From assembly GCF_019457945.1 (NCBI RefSeq), contig NZ_JAHZSU010000002.1, positions 248,001-312,000 of the forward strand: a stretch of DNA of 64,000 nt. Reading direction: 5' to 3'. Of this stretch, positions 1 through 9,113 are shown one piece after another; positions within the stretch are counted from its first letter, which is position 1; every line of letters starts with the position of its first letter. The DNA is from Ornithinimicrobium laminariae (GTDB lineage Bacteria; Actinomycetota; Actinomycetes; Actinomycetales; Dermatophilaceae). The position numbers were made by a program, and so were the translations under genes. Under the pieces are notes generated by a model. That model made no database searches, was not told the DNA's origin, and saw only the letters and a program-made list of their open reading frames with translations.

Positions 1-1143
1 AACAATATTCTCTCGCCTATCTTGATGCTCTCCGAGATGGCTAAAGACAACCTCGACGACCCTGAGCAAGTCACTGAATGGCTCGGCGAGATCGAGACTG
101 CGGCCATTCGAGCGCGCGACCTGATCCGACAACTGATGCGTCTCACCAGACAGTCCGAGGACGAGTGGCGACCGGTCTCGGTTGCTGAGGTCGTTGAGTC
201 AACGTTGCCGTTGATCTCCCGGACGGCGTCTAGTAACACCAAGGTCCAAACCGAGATCAGCGGCGCCTATGCGGTGATGTGCGACCCGGTCAACATCGAG
301 CAGATCGTGCTAAACCTGTGCACGAATGCTCTGCAGGCCATGCCTGATGGTGGCCAACTCAATGTCCGGGTCAGGGATACGACTTTTCGCGGCAATCACT
401 TTGGTCTGCGCAACGCACTGACCGATGGTGCAGAGGTCGTCGAGATCACGGTGACGGACACCGGCGTTGGAATCCCGCTCGAGGCCCAACACGACATCTT
501 TGACCCTTACTTCACCACCAAGGCCCGAGGCGAGGGCACTGGGCTAGGCCTCAGCGTCGTCTATGGCTTGGTGTCTGACTATGGCGGCGCGGTGGTCCTT
601 GAATCCGAGTTGGGACATGGCACAACCTTCCACGTTTTTCTGCCGAGAACTTCCCTAGAAGCTGTGGCTAGGCCATCACGCAGGGCAGCGATCAGCCTGG
701 CCGATCGTCTCGTGTTGCTGGCTGAGGATGATCCGGCCACCTTGCGCTCAATGCAGCAGGCGCTTGAGCATGCAGGGCTGACGATCGTCACGGCCGGTGA
801 CGGAGTCGAGGCGCAGCGGATCTTCGACGCGGATCCCCATGCCATCGACGTGGTGATCTCCGACCTGATGATGCCGGTGATGAATGGCGACCAATTAGCT
901 AGACACATCAAGGACGTTCGCCCCACCCTCCCCTTCATCATGCTGTCTGGGTATGGCCAGCAGCAGGCGGACCGATCCGCTGTGGATGCCTGGCTGTCAA
1001 AACCAACGACGATCGTCGAAGTGCTCTATGTCATTCGGTCGCTGCTCTTTGGGGATGTTGCTCTGCCTGCCTCGAGCGCTCAGATCAAGGGAGAGCGACA
1101 CGCCTTGGACCTAGATCAAGGCAACTCACCAAACCACGGCTAG
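1..1143 (+). CDS. Hybrid sensor histidine kinase, C-terminal part (cut by window start)
   Basis: The reading frame is open from base 1, and the first codons read NNILSPIL, the tail of an H-box of the HDFNN type, so the phospho-accepting His lies just outside the window. A HATPase_c domain follows: N box NLCTNALQAM, G1 box DTGVGIP, and G2 box GTGLGLSVVYGLV. After a short linker comes a receiver domain with acidic residues AEDDP, the likely phospho-acceptor Asp in VISDLMMP (codon at 862) and the conserved Lys in LSKPT. This layout is typical of soluble or PAS-linked hybrid kinases. The signal and partner cannot be inferred because the N-terminus is missing. It overlaps ispF tail to tail by 4 bases. 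Confidence 0.9.
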   Translation, partial: NNILSPILMLSEMAKDNLDDPEQVTEWLGEIETAAIRARDLIRQLMRLTRQSEDEWRPVSVAEVVESTLPLISRTASSNTKVQTEISGAYAVMCDPVNIEQIVLNLCTNALQAMPDGGQLNVRVRDTTFRGNHFGLRNALTDGAEVVEITVTDTGVGIPLEAQHDIFDPYFTTKARGEGTGLGLSVVYGLVSDYGGAVVLESELGHGTTFHVFLPRTSLEAVARPSRRAAISLADRLVLLAEDDPATLRSMQQALEHAGLTIVTAGDGVEAQRIFDADPHAIDVVISDLMMPVMNGDQLARHIKDVRPTLPFIMLSGYGQQQADRSAVDAWLSKPTTIVEVLYVIRSLLFGDVALPASSAQIKGERHALDLDQGNSPNHG

Positions 1144-1646
1144 CGAGCGGGCTGGCCGAATCCACGCTCAAGCGTGGCGGTCGCCAAACAGGCGATCCCT
1201 TCGCCTCGGCCGATTGAGCCCAACTTGTCGGTCGTCGTCGCTTTGACGGATACCTGCGAGATATCGCAAGCCAGAACCTGCGCAAGACCCTGGCGAATGG
1301 CCAGAACATGGGGGCCGATCCGGGGCCGTTGCGCGATCACGGTGACATCGATGTTGGCTACCCCGTAGCCGGCGTCGCTCACCTCTCGTAGGGCTGCAGC
1401 GACAAAACCCATTGATTCGGCACCGGCCACTTCGGGGGTGTCGACACCGACGAAGGAGCCGAGGTCGCCGAGCGCCAGAGCGCCGAGCAAGGCGTCAGTC
1501 ACCGCATGCGCCACGATGTCCGCATCTGAATGGCCAGCCAAACCTGCCGTTTCGTCCACCAGGTGGCCGCCCAGCAAGAGCGGACGGGCCTGCTCGGCAA
1601 ACGAGTGGACGTCGAATCCTTGGCCAACGCGGACGAGAGGCTGCAT
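1140..1646 (-). CDS. ispF: 2-C-methyl-D-erythritol 2,4-cyclodiphosphate synthase
   Basis: This is the fifth enzyme of the MEP isoprenoid pathway; it cyclises CDP-ME 2-phosphate to MEcPP and releases CMP. The 168 residues match the family length. The N-terminal RVGQGFDVH supplies the metal-binding Asp and His, followed by GHSDADIVAHAVTDALLGA with the third metal ligand. ATKATTT-like substrate residues appear near the end as VKATTTDKLGSIGRGEGI. The ATG at 1644-1646 lies 12 bases after the ispD stop, so carD, ispD and ispF form one transcription unit, the usual actinobacterial order. Confidence 0.97.
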   Translation of the reverse strand: MQPLVRVGQGFDVHSFAEQARPLLLGGHLVDETAGLAGHSDADIVAHAVTDALLGALALGDLGSFVGVDTPEVAGAESMGFVAAALREVSDAGYGVANIDVTVIAQRPRIGPHVLAIRQGLAQVLACDISQVSVKATTTDKLGSIGRGEGIACLATATLERGFGQPAR

Positions 1647-1658
1647 GTCAGCAGTCCA

Positions 1659-2336
1659 TCACAGGAAGAGTGCTGCGATGGCGAGGTCGTGAGGCGTGGT
1701 GACCTTCATCGCTCGAGCGTCCCCCGGCACGGTGCGTACCGAGTGCCCGGCCATCTCTAGCAGACCGGCATCGTCAGTCGTCACCCTGATGTCTTGCGCA
1801 TAGACACTCTTGAGCACCGCGGCCTCGAAGCCCTGCGGGGTTTGCACGGCGCGCAGCGTGGAGCGGTCAACGGTCGCCTCGATCTCGTCCTGATCTGGCC
1901 CGTGGACGGATTTGATCGTGTCGACCACTGGCAGCACCGGCACGACACCGGGTGCCCCTGCCCGAACCGCGGTAATTACCCGGTCAAAGACTGCTGGCGG
2001 GGTGAGCGCGCGCGCAGCGTCGTGCACGAGGACCACCTCGACGCCCTGCGGCATCGCTGCCAAACCATGGCGAACAGAATGGGTCCGCTCGTCACCGCCT
2101 GCCACCACAGTGAGATTGATCCCGGACGTGACGAAGCCCCCGAGCAGCGCCTGGAATTCATCCAAACGCCCCTGGGGGGCTACGACGACAATGTATGCGA
2201 CGTCCGCGACACTCGTGATGCCGTGGAGTGAGCGGACGAGCAGGCTGACTCCGGCTAGCTCAACGAGAGCCTTGGGCTTGCCGGCACCTAGCCGAGTGCC
2301 CTGGCCCGCTGCGACCAGGATGACTCCAACGCTCAG
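1659..2336 (-). CDS. ispD: 2-C-methyl-D-erythritol 4-phosphate cytidylyltransferase, probable CTG start
   Basis: IspD transfers CMP from CTP to MEP. The N-terminal nucleotide-binding loop reads [20 protein letters not shown], with later family motifs [11 protein letters not shown] and QTPQGF. Upstream of the loop the frame has no ATG, GTG or TTG before an in-frame TGA inside carD. The only plausible initiator is CTG at 2334-2336, which overlaps the carD stop as CTGA and gives 225 residues, the normal length. A TTG at 2163-2165 would give 168 residues but remove the whole CTP-binding loop. Translation is therefore probably coupled to carD. The CTG start is inferred from the sequence and has not been shown experimentally. 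Confidence 0.9.
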   Translation of the reverse strand: MSVGVILVAAGQGTRLGAGKPKALVELAGVSLLVRSLHGITSVADVAYIVVVAPQGRLDEFQALLGGFVTSGINLTVVAGGDERTHSVRHGLAAMPQGVEVVLVHDAARALTPPAVFDRVITAVRAGAPGVVPVLPVVDTIKSVHGPDQDEIEATVDRSTLRAVQTPQGFEAAVLKSVYAQDIRVTTDDAGLLEMAGHSVRTVPGDARAMKVTTPHDLAIAALFL

Positions 2337-2815
2337 GACGCGAGTACCTCGTCAAGCGTGGCCTCAGCCTTGTCCTCATTGGTCTTTTCCGCGAGCGCCA
2401 ACTCTGACACCAGAATCTGACGCGCCTTGCTCAACAGACGCTTCTCGCCGGTGGACAGGCCACGGTCCTTGTCACGACGCCACAGGTCACGAACGACCTC
2501 AGCGACTTTGACAACGTCTCCAGAAGCGAGCTTCTCGAGGTTTGCCTTGTAGCGGCGTGACCAGTTGGTCGGTTCTTCGGTGTGCTCGGCGCGCAAGACC
2601 TCAAAGACCTTGTCGAGGCCCTCACGGCCAACGACGTCGCGGACTCCGACGAGATCGCAGTTATCTGCTGGGACCTCAATGGTGAGGTCACCTTGGGCTA
2701 CCTTGAGCTTGAGGTATAACTTCTCCTCGCCCTTAATGGTGCGCGTGTTCATTTCTTCGATGAGGGCCGCACCGTGGTGCGGGTATACGACCGTCTCGCC
2801 GACCTTGAATGTCAT
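2333..2815 (-). CDS. carD: CarD family RNA polymerase-binding transcription regulator
   Basis: CarD binds the RNA polymerase beta subunit and stabilises open complexes, especially at rRNA promoters. The 160-residue protein begins with the TRCF-like interaction domain ([19 protein letters not shown]), followed by the helical DNA-binding part with [16 protein letters not shown] and a C-terminal [16 protein letters not shown] helix. The ATG at 2813-2815 gives the standard N-terminus. Its TGA stop overlaps the putative CTG start of ispD. The upstream region contains a perfect 24-base palindrome. Confidence 0.97.
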   Translation of the reverse strand: MTFKVGETVVYPHHGAALIEEMNTRTIKGEEKLYLKLKVAQGDLTIEVPADNCDLVGVRDVVGREGLDKVFEVLRAEHTEEPTNWSRRYKANLEKLASGDVVKVAEVVRDLWRRDKDRGLSTGEKRLLSKARQILVSELALAEKTNEDKAEATLDEVLAS

Positions 2816-2868
2816 CTTTAGTTAGCCCCTTTCGCGGACCACAAGAATAACACGCGTGAAGTGGATCA

Positions 2869-2892
2869 CTAAATAACATCGCTGTTATTTAG
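2869..2892. repeat. Perfect palindrome between carD and the lipoprotein gene
   Basis: Two perfect 10-base arms (CTAAATAACA and its complement) flank the loop TCGC. The element is strikingly AT-rich in a GC-rich background. It lies about 54 bases upstream of carD and the same distance upstream of the divergent lipoprotein gene. It could be an operator for either promoter or a transcript hairpin. No known binding motif was recognised. Confidence 0.6.
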
Positions 2893-2945
2893 GCAGGTCA
2901 ACGACCCGCTGCAGGAGCAGGCCCTGACCCGGTAAGGTATTGCTC

Positions 2946-3503
2946 GTGACCTCGAAATCCACTGTTTCCAGCCCGCGCGCTCGTTTCATTGCCGTGACAT
3001 CGTCGCTGGTCATGGCTCTGGGCTTAAGCGCCTGCCAGGTGAACTCACCCATCACCACTGACCTGCAATACGCAGCAGCTGATGGCACAAACTTGCAAAG
3101 CGAGGGCGTCTCTATTGATGGGATGGCCATCATCAGCGCAGGTTATGGGTCTGCCGGCATCCTTACTGGTGCAGCTGTTAACGAAACCGACGAGGACGTT
3201 TCAATCGTCATTTCGCTCACCCCTGAGGCCGGCGCCATGCGGCTGGAGCCGACGCTCGAGGTGAAGCCGCACTCCCTGCAACGCCTCGACGATGTCAGCG
3301 GCGACTTCGCCAACGCCGTCGCAGTTGACTCGGTGGACGTCATCCCAGGCACTTTGGTCGACGCGCAGTTCGAAACATCAGCCGGCGAGATTGCCTCAGC
3401 CCGGATCCCGGTCCTGCTCCCAGAAGGCCCCTTCGAGGTCTACGCAGAAGCACTGGGCTACGAGGCGCCGGTCGAGGAAGACCACGCTGAGGAAGACCAC
3501 TAA
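2946..3503 (+). CDS. Secreted lipoprotein of unknown function
   Basis: The N-terminus has a basic segment (SPRAR), a hydrophobic stretch and the lipobox LSAC, so the mature protein should be lipid-anchored outside the membrane from the Cys near residue 26. The rest is a beta-rich domain of about 150 residues ending in a His/Glu/Asp-rich tail (EEDHAEEDH) that might bind metal. GTG at 2946 was chosen because an AAGG sequence lies about 9 bases upstream; a TTG at 2940 is possible. A hairpin terminator follows. The layout resembles small actinobacterial lipoproteins found next to carD, but no specific family was recognised. Confidence 0.8.
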   Translation: MTSKSTVSSPRARFIAVTSSLVMALGLSACQVNSPITTDLQYAAADGTNLQSEGVSIDGMAIISAGYGSAGILTGAAVNETDEDVSIVISLTPEAGAMRLEPTLEVKPHSLQRLDDVSGDFANAVAVDSVDVIPGTLVDAQFETSAGEIASARIPVLLPEGPFEVYAEALGYEAPVEEDHAEEDH

Positions 3504-3523
3504 AAGCACTGCCAGACATACCC

Positions 3524-3563
3524 AAAAGCCGGCCACCGCATCGCGCGGAGGCTGGCTTTTTAT
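3524..3563 (+). terminator. Rho-independent terminator after the lipoprotein gene
   Basis: Arms at 3524-3534 (aaaagccggcc) and 3550-3560 (ggctggctttt) pair with one G-U, and the right arm runs into a T tract. Because the left arm starts with A residues it could also work in reverse for the convergent phoU transcript. Confidence 0.75.
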
Positions 3564-3598
3564 GTGCTCACAAACCCTTTGAGAGCTCGCGCTTTCGA

Positions 3599-4318
3599 TC
3601 AGCTGTCGCGCACCGGGGCAGTGCCACGCGCGCTGGCTGCTGTGCGCAACTCCAAGGCCTCGTCAAGATTGACCTCGTCGTGCCACTCGCCGGTCACCAA
3701 GTAGACAACACGGTGTGCGACCGAGACGGCGTGGTCACCGAAACGTTCGTAGTAGCGACTCAGCAGCGTGGCATCAATCGCGGCCTCGGTGCCTGAGGTG
3801 AAGTCATCCGACAAGAGCACCCGGAACACTTCCCGGTGCAACTCATCCATCCGGTCGTCCTGAGTCTTCAGCGTGGCGGCGCCAGCCAGGTCATTGCTAG
3901 CGATGATGGCACCTGTCTTGATGACCATCTGCTCAGCAATGGTGGCCATCTCCAAAAACACACCACGCAGAGCCGCGGGAATGGAGGAATCTGGGTAACG
4001 CAACCGCGCGACTTTGGCCACGTGGCGAGCCAGGTCGCCCATCCGCTCCAGGTCCGAGCTCATCCGCATGGACGTGACGAGGATTCGCAGGTCGGTAGCG
4101 ACCGGCTGCTGACGCGCCAGGGTGTCGACCGCTCGGTTGTCGAGATCCCGGCGGATGGCATCAATGTGCTCATCCGCAGTGATGACACTCTCGGCGAGCT
4201 CCAAATCCGCGTCCATCAAAGCCTGAGTCGCGCGGTTCAAGGCTGATGCAGTCAGCCGGGTCATCTCGACCAACTGATCCGAAATAAAGGCCAACTCTTC
4301 ATGAAATGCCGTACGCAT
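3599..4318 (-). CDS. phoU: Phosphate-signalling regulator PhoU
   Basis: PhoU links the Pst transporter to the SenX3/PhoR kinase and keeps the Pho regulon off when phosphate is plentiful. The 239-residue protein shows two three-helix PhoU repeats, each with its metal-binding signature: the first around VITADEHIDAIRRDLDN and the second around KTQDDRMDELHREVF. The first repeat also carries MRMSSDLERMGDLARHVAK. The ATG at 4316-4318 is the start. It is divergent from senX3-regX3 across an intergenic region with a PHO-box-like repeat. In mycobacteria the phoY copies lie elsewhere; here phoU sits beside the two-component pair. Confidence 0.96.
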   Translation of the reverse strand: MRTAFHEELAFISDQLVEMTRLTASALNRATQALMDADLELAESVITADEHIDAIRRDLDNRAVDTLARQQPVATDLRILVTSMRMSSDLERMGDLARHVAKVARLRYPDSSIPAALRGVFLEMATIAEQMVIKTGAIIASNDLAGAATLKTQDDRMDELHREVFRVLLSDDFTSGTEAAIDATLLSRYYERFGDHAVSVAHRVVYLVTGEWHDEVNLDEALELRTAASARGTAPVRDS

Positions 4319-4364
4319 GGTGCTCCCTTTCGAATATCGACGTAACGCACCGTGTCAGGGGCAC

Positions 4365-4392
4365 GTGAACGAGATACCGACGCTAAGTGAAC
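4365..4392 (-). promoter_or_regulatory. PHO-box-like direct repeats in the phoU/senX3 intergenic region
   Basis: On the minus strand two exact GTTCAC units lie 22 bases apart, two turns of the 11-base repeat typical of PhoP/RegX3 boxes in actinobacteria. The middle unit (GTCGGTA) is weak. The position between divergent phoU and senX3 suggests that RegX3 regulates both. The motif is seen in the sequence; its function is inferred from known PHO boxes. Confidence 0.5.
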
Positions 4393-4463
4393 TCTCGGAT
4401 ACGAGGTGGCGGCTAGGCGGCCACATCGCGAATTCTGTCGTTATCGGGTCGTATGGTGATCGT

Positions 4464-5741
4464 ATGACTCCATGGACCGCCGCCGCGCTAGGCGTGCTGG
4501 TTGGCGCCATCTTGGGCGCCCTTTTGCTGTTTCTCATTCGGGGCCAGCGTAACGAGTCGCCCGCCGAATTTGGCGAAACCCCTGATCCGCTGCCAGTCGG
4601 CGTGACCGAGGTGCTCGACGCCCTATCGACCGGCGGGCTCGTGGTTGACTCCACCGGACGCGCCCTCACCTCGACATCTGCAGCCCGGGCCTACGGTCTG
4701 GTGCACGGGCCCAACCTGGTGCACTCCGAGCTCAAGCAACTGGCCCGCGAAGTGAGCGCCGATGGGCAAACTCGCGAAACCGAATTGGATCTCGCCCGCG
4801 GGCCTTTTGGCCAGGGCCGACTGCTGGCAGGGGTGCGGGCCGCGCTGCTGCCCGATGGCCTGGTGCTGATGCTGGTTGAAGACCACACCCAGGCTCGTCG
4901 AGTCGAAGAGGCCAGGCGCGACTTTGTGGTCAACGTCAGCCATGAGCTCAAAACACCCGTTGGCGGTCTTTCGCTGCTTGCCGAGGCGGTCGCGGAAGCC
5001 AACGAAGACCCCGAAGCGGTCAAACGGTTCGCCAAGCGAATGCAACGCGAAACAAAAAGGCTCTCTCGCTTGGTTAGCGAAATCGTGAACTTGTCACGGC
5101 TGCAGACCGCAGACTTGATGAATCCGCTCGTCATTGTCGATGTCTCCGCATGCGCCCGTGATGCCGCTGAGGACACCCGCCTAGTCGCCTCCGAACGGCG
5201 CATCAGTGCGGTGTGCGCTACCCCCTCGGCCGGGCTGCGGGTTTACGGCGATGCTGAGTTGATCTCGACCGCCATCCGCAACCTCATCACCAACGCCGTC
5301 GCCTATTCGGCGGATGGCACTCGTATTTCTGTTGTCTCTCGCCGCGTCGACGACACAGTGGAAGTTGCTGTCTCTGACCAGGGCAGCGGCATACCGGAGC
5401 GGGATCTGGAGCGAATCTTTGAGCGCTTCTATCGGGTTGACCCAGCCCGCTCCCGAGCAACCGGCGGCACCGGCTTGGGCCTCTCGATCGTGAAGCACAT
5501 TGCCTCGAACCACGGCGGCGAGGTGGTGGTGTGGAGCCAAGAGGGACATGGTTCGACCTTCACCTTGCGCTTGCCCGGTATCGTCAATGATGATCGCGAG
5601 GTGGGTGCCGCGGCGCCGCCGCACTCACGCCCTGGTGTCACCTTGGTCCCTAGTGCCGAAGTCGGCGCTGACCCCAACCGCACTTCGTCACAGTTGACGT
5701 CCGTTGTTCCCCTGTCCCCTGGCCGGAAGATGAACAGATGA
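4464..5741 (+). CDS. senX3: Phosphate-responsive sensor histidine kinase SenX3
   Basis: The 425-residue membrane kinase has one N-terminal hydrophobic segment (AALGVLVGAILGALLLFLI), a PAS-like region of about 110 residues, then HisKA with the phosphorylated His160 in VNVSHELKTPVGG. The HATPase_c domain has N box NLITNAVAYS, then GSGIPERDLERIFERFYRVD and the G2 box GGTGLGLSIV. ATG at 4464 was chosen because it places the transmembrane segment at the start; an upstream in-frame ATG at 4317 would overlap phoU. The gene overlaps regX3 by 4 bases (ATGA), so the pair is translationally coupled. Confidence 0.95.
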   Translation: MTPWTAAALGVLVGAILGALLLFLIRGQRNESPAEFGETPDPLPVGVTEVLDALSTGGLVVDSTGRALTSTSAARAYGLVHGPNLVHSELKQLAREVSADGQTRETELDLARGPFGQGRLLAGVRAALLPDGLVLMLVEDHTQARRVEEARRDFVVNVSHELKTPVGGLSLLAEAVAEANEDPEAVKRFAKRMQRETKRLSRLVSEIVNLSRLQTADLMNPLVIVDVSACARDAAEDTRLVASERRISAVCATPSAGLRVYGDAELISTAIRNLITNAVAYSADGTRISVVSRRVDDTVEVAVSDQGSGIPERDLERIFERFYRVDPARSRATGGTGLGLSIVKHIASNHGGEVVVWSQEGHGSTFTLRLPGIVNDDREVGAAAPPHSRPGVTLVPSAEVGADPNRTSSQLTSVVPLSPGRKMNR

Positions 5742-6421
5742 CCCGCATCTTGGTGGTGGAAGACGAAGAGTCGTTTTCCGACCCACTTTCGTATTTGCTC
5801 GGCAAGGAAGGCTACGACGTCTCGGTTGCTGAGACTGGACCAGCCGGCCTGGAAGATTTTGACCGCAACGGCGCAGACCTCGTGCTGCTTGACTTGATGC
5901 TGCCGGGCCTGTCCGGAGTGGATGTATGCCGTGCGCTGCGCCAAAAGTCATCAGTGCCGGTGATTATGTTGACGGCCAAAGACAGCGAGATCGACAAGGT
6001 GGTCGGTCTCGAAATCGGCGCTGACGACTACGTGACCAAGCCCTATTCGAGCCGGGAATTGCTCGCCCGTATCAAGGCAGTGCTGCGCCGTCAGGTTGAG
6101 CCTGAAGAGTTGGTGCCAGCCACCATCGAGAGTGGGCCAGTCCGGATGGATGTTGAGCGGCACCACGTGAGCGTGCGCGGAGAGAATGTCTCACTGCCCC
6201 TCAAGGAGTTTGAACTCTTAGAGATGCTGCTGCGCAACACCGGTCGCGTCCTGACCCGGGGCCAACTCATTGATCGAGTCTGGGGCAGCGACTACGTCGG
6301 GGACACCAAGACTCTTGATGTCCACGTCAAGCGACTGCGGGCCAAAATCGAAGTTGACCCGTCCAACCCGGAGTTGATCGTGACCGTCCGCGGGCTGGGC
6401 TACAAGTTTGAGACTGCGTAA
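5738..6421 (+). CDS. regX3: Phosphate-starvation response regulator RegX3
   Basis: OmpR/PhoB-family regulator of 227 residues. The receiver domain has acidic pocket VVEDEES, phospho-acceptor Asp52 in VLLDLMLPG and the conserved Lys in DDYVTKPYS. The C-terminal winged helix has LTRGQLIDRVWGSDY and recognition-helix region TLDVHVKRLRAKIE. Near-identity to the mycobacterial arrangement (senX3-regX3 next to gpm and mshA) supports the name. Likely targets in this window are the pst operon and its own promoter, judged from PHO-box-like repeats. Confidence 0.95.
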   Translation: MTRILVVEDEESFSDPLSYLLGKEGYDVSVAETGPAGLEDFDRNGADLVLLDLMLPGLSGVDVCRALRQKSSVPVIMLTAKDSEIDKVVGLEIGADDYVTKPYSSRELLARIKAVLRRQVEPEELVPATIESGPVRMDVERHHVSVRGENVSLPLKEFELLEMLLRNTGRVLTRGQLIDRVWGSDYVGDTKTLDVHVKRLRAKIEVDPSNPELIVTVRGLGYKFETA

Positions 6422-6436
6422 GACCAGAACAGACAA

Positions 6437-6468
6437 ATGAGCCCCGGTGGATTCCCACCGGGGCTCAT
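6437..6468. terminator. Bidirectional terminator between regX3 and gpm
   Basis: A perfect stem of 14 bases per arm (ATGAGCCCCGGTGG and its complement) with loop ATTC sits between two converging genes. There is no strong T tract, but position and stability fit a shared terminator. Confidence 0.8.
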
Positions 6469-6491
6469 TGCTTATCTAACTCAGTCAGGGA

Positions 6492-7247
6492 CTATTTGCC
6501 CTGGTTGGCGACTGCCTTGATGGCATCTGCCGCAGCGTCGGCGTCAAGGTAGCGACCGCCGGGGGTGACCGGCTTGAAGTCTGCATCCAATTCGTACACC
6601 AGCGGAATGCCGGTGGGGATGTTCAGGCCAGAGATCTCGTCGTCGCTGATCCCGTCCAAGTGCTTGACCAACGCGCGCAGACTGTTGCCGTGGGCCGCGA
6701 CCATCACAACCTTGCCCTCAGCGAGGTCTGCGGTGATGTCGGACTCCCAGTAGGGCAGCATCCGGACGATGACGTCTTTGAGGCACTCGGTGCCGGGCAG
6801 GTCGTCGCCGAGGTCCGCATACCGAGGGTCGTTGGCCTGGGAAAACTCCGAGTCCGCCTCGATGACCGGGGGTGGGGTGTCGAACGAACGACGCCACAGC
6901 ATGAACTGCTCTTCGCCGTACTTGTCCCGGGTGGCCGCCTTGTCGAGGCCCTGCAGAGCGCCGTAGTGACGCTCGTTCAGACGCCAACTGCGACGCACCG
7001 GGATCCAGTGTCGGTCGGCAGAGTTCAGCGCCGAGTTGGCGGTGTTGATCGCACGACGCAGTAGCGAGGTGTGCAGCACGTCAGGCAAGAGGCCCTCGGC
7101 CACGAGGAGTTCGCCAGCGCGCGCAGCCTCCTCCTTGCCGGTGTCCGACAGTTCGACGTCGACCCAACCGGTGAAGAGGTTCTTGGCGTTCCACTCGCTT
7201 TCGCCGTGGCGAAGGAGGATGAGTGTGTGGGTTGCTTCCGCAGTCAT
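6492..7247 (-). CDS. gpmA: 2,3-bisphosphoglycerate-dependent phosphoglycerate mutase
   Basis: This cytosolic glycolytic enzyme interconverts 3- and 2-phosphoglycerate through a phospho-histidine. The 251 residues match the family. The catalytic [10 protein letters not shown] lies near residue 14, followed by [19 protein letters not shown], the loop [10 protein letters not shown], and the second His in [16 protein letters not shown]. The ATG at 7247 gives the normal N-terminus. The order gpm - YbjN - mshA is conserved in mycobacteria. Confidence 0.97.
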   Translation of the reverse strand: MTAEATHTLILLRHGESEWNAKNLFTGWVDVELSDTGKEEAARAGELLVAEGLLPDVLHTSLLRRAINTANSALNSADRHWIPVRRSWRLNERHYGALQGLDKAATRDKYGEEQFMLWRRSFDTPPPVIEADSEFSQANDPRYADLGDDLPGTECLKDVIVRMLPYWESDITADLAEGKVVMVAAHGNSLRALVKHLDGISDDEISGLNIPTGIPLVYELDADFKPVTPGGRYLDADAAADAIKAVANQGK

Positions 7248-7257
7248 GCAGGCAAGT

Positions 7258-7767
7258 CTAGTCAGACTCGCCTTCCTCGCTCAGCAGGTGCGCGAAGGCA
7301 GCGAGATTAGCCTTCGACTCTCCCCGGGATGTCCGCCACGCCCACTCGGTACGCATCGCGGACAGAAAGCCCAGGGCCAACAACTCGTTAAAGGGCTCGT
7401 CGCAGGCACTGAGGACCGCGCCAAGCAGTTCGTCAAGAGAACGCGCATCAACTGAGGTGATCGGCATCTGCCCGGCCAAATAGACGTCCCCCGTGCTGTC
7501 GATCGCATAAGCCAAACCAGGCAGACGCAGGTTGCGACGCATCAAATAGCTGTAGACCCCCAGGTGGTTTTCATCCGGGTTACGAATCACGAAAGCCCGC
7601 ACCCGCATGATCCGACGACGCACCAGGAGCGAAACCACCGTCTTGAGTTTGCGCTCGCCCGGCAAAATCGCGACCACCTCACCGGCGCGTGAGCCTGCCT
7701 CCCACTCGACGCCTAACTCATTGAGATGTTCTTGGATCAGATGAACTGCAACATTTGCCTCGGTCAT
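7258..7767 (-). CDS. YbjN-domain protein
   Basis: A 169-residue soluble protein with the YbjN fold, related to type III secretion chaperones. Features include an N-terminal helix ([18 protein letters not shown]), a basic patch ([14 protein letters not shown]) and a central beta section ending [15 protein letters not shown]. It is co-translated with mshA (4-base overlap at 7764-7767) and sits exactly where mycobacteria have Rv0487, so a link to mycothiol synthesis or its control is possible but unproven. Confidence 0.88.
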   Translation of the reverse strand: MTEANVAVHLIQEHLNELGVEWEAGSRAGEVVAILPGERKLKTVVSLLVRRRIMRVRAFVIRNPDENHLGVYSYLMRRNLRLPGLAYAIDSTGDVYLAGQMPITSVDARSLDELLGAVLSACDEPFNELLALGFLSAMRTEWAWRTSRGESKANLAAFAHLLSEEGESD

Positions 7768-9080
7768 GGAACCACCGCCGTCGGGATATCGGTTAGGGAA
7801 GCAGAGCCGTTAATGGGCGCACCAGAGCGTTCAGCGCAGGCCAAGCGATAGACCGCCAGCAAGTCATCGACCGAACGATCCCAGCCAAACTCGGCGGCAT
7901 GCTCGGGTGCCCGTGCTGCGAGGGCTGCCATTTTGTCGGTGTCAGCGAGTGTTTCGCCGATGACCCGAGCCCAGTCCTGCGGGTCGTGACCATCAACCAA
8001 AACTCCGGCATCGCCCACGGCGATGGGCAGACCACCCACGCGGGCTGCAACGACTGGAGAGCCGCTGGCCAGGGCTTCAATCGCGACGAGGCCAAATGAC
8101 TCGCTGTGCGACGGCACGATTGCTAGGTCCGCAGATTGATACCACCGCGCCAACTCGGGCCGCGAGACTGGCGGTTCGAAGCGCACGTTGTCACTCAAGC
8201 CCAACTCGACGACGAGCTCTTGCAGCGACTCGGGGTGCTCGAGGCCAGAGCCAGAAGGCCCACCGAGGATGGCCACGACAAGGCGATCGCGCAGTTCGGG
8301 CTGTTGCTTGAGCAACTCTGCGGCTGCCCGCACCAACACGTCGGGGGCCTTGAGCGGCTGGATCCGGCCGACGAACAACAGCACGACGTCGTCGCTGCTG
8401 AGGCCAAGATGTTCGCGGGCCGCGTCCTGATCGCCGGGGGTGAAGACATCGAGGTCGACCCCGGGGTGGACCACATGCACGCGCTGCGGATCCGCGTCAT
8501 ACAAGTCCTCCAGTTGCGAGGCTTCGAGGTTAGTGTTGGCCACCATCGTGGAGGCCGCTTGCACGACTTGGGCCTCGCCAATTTCGCGGCCCATTGGCTC
8601 GGCACGATCACCTTCAGCCAGTTCCGCGTTCTTCACCCTGGCCATCGTGTGCATGGTGTGGACCAGCGGGATGTTCCACCGGTCGGCCGCCAGCCAGCCC
8701 ACCTGGCCCGAGAGCCAGTAGTGCGAGTGCACCAGGTCATACCAGTGCTCGGGTTGGGCCATTGCGGTGCGCATCATGCCCGCGGCGAAGGCGCACAACT
8801 GGCCGGGCAAATCGTCTTTGGCCAATCCTTCATAGGGACCGGCTGGGATGTGGTGCACCAAAACCCCGGGGGCTAACTCCACGACTTCGTCCTGGGCTCC
8901 ATCGGTCGCCCGGGTGAAAATCTCGACTTCCACACCGCGCTGGGCCAACCTGCGGGCTGTCTCCACGACATACACGTTCATCCCGCCGGCGTCCCCCGTG
9001 CCCGGTTGCTCCAGTGGAGACGTGTGGACGCTCAGCATCGCGACCCGCTTGGGGCACCCCGAATTAGTCTGCTGAATCAC
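7764..9080 (-). CDS. mshA: D-inositol-3-phosphate glycosyltransferase (mycothiol step 1)
   Basis: MshA joins GlcNAc from UDP-GlcNAc to 1-L-myo-inositol-1-phosphate, the first committed step of mycothiol synthesis. The 438-residue GT4 enzyme shows the donor/acceptor loop [19 protein letters not shown] near residues 20-38, HSHYWLSG, and the C-terminal E-x7-E motif region [17 protein letters not shown]. The start at 9080 fits the family. A small overlap downstream couples it to the YbjN gene. Confidence 0.96.
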   Translation of the reverse strand: MIQQTNSGCPKRVAMLSVHTSPLEQPGTGDAGGMNVYVVETARRLAQRGVEVEIFTRATDGAQDEVVELAPGVLVHHIPAGPYEGLAKDDLPGQLCAFAAGMMRTAMAQPEHWYDLVHSHYWLSGQVGWLAADRWNIPLVHTMHTMARVKNAELAEGDRAEPMGREIGEAQVVQAASTMVANTNLEASQLEDLYDADPQRVHVVHPGVDLDVFTPGDQDAAREHLGLSSDDVVLLFVGRIQPLKAPDVLVRAAAELLKQQPELRDRLVVAILGGPSGSGLEHPESLQELVVELGLSDNVRFEPPVSRPELARWYQSADLAIVPSHSESFGLVAIEALASGSPVVAARVGGLPIAVGDAGVLVDGHDPQDWARVIGETLADTDKMAALAARAPEHAAEFGWDRSVDDLLAVYRLACAERSGAPINGSASLTDIPTAVVP

Positions 9081-9113
9081 GTTTTAAGTTTCGCACGGCA
9101 CTAATCTGGACCG

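Noticed and set aside
1412..1702. Long plus-strand frames across ispF and ispD
   Set aside because: Shadow frames of high-GC genes; no family similarity.
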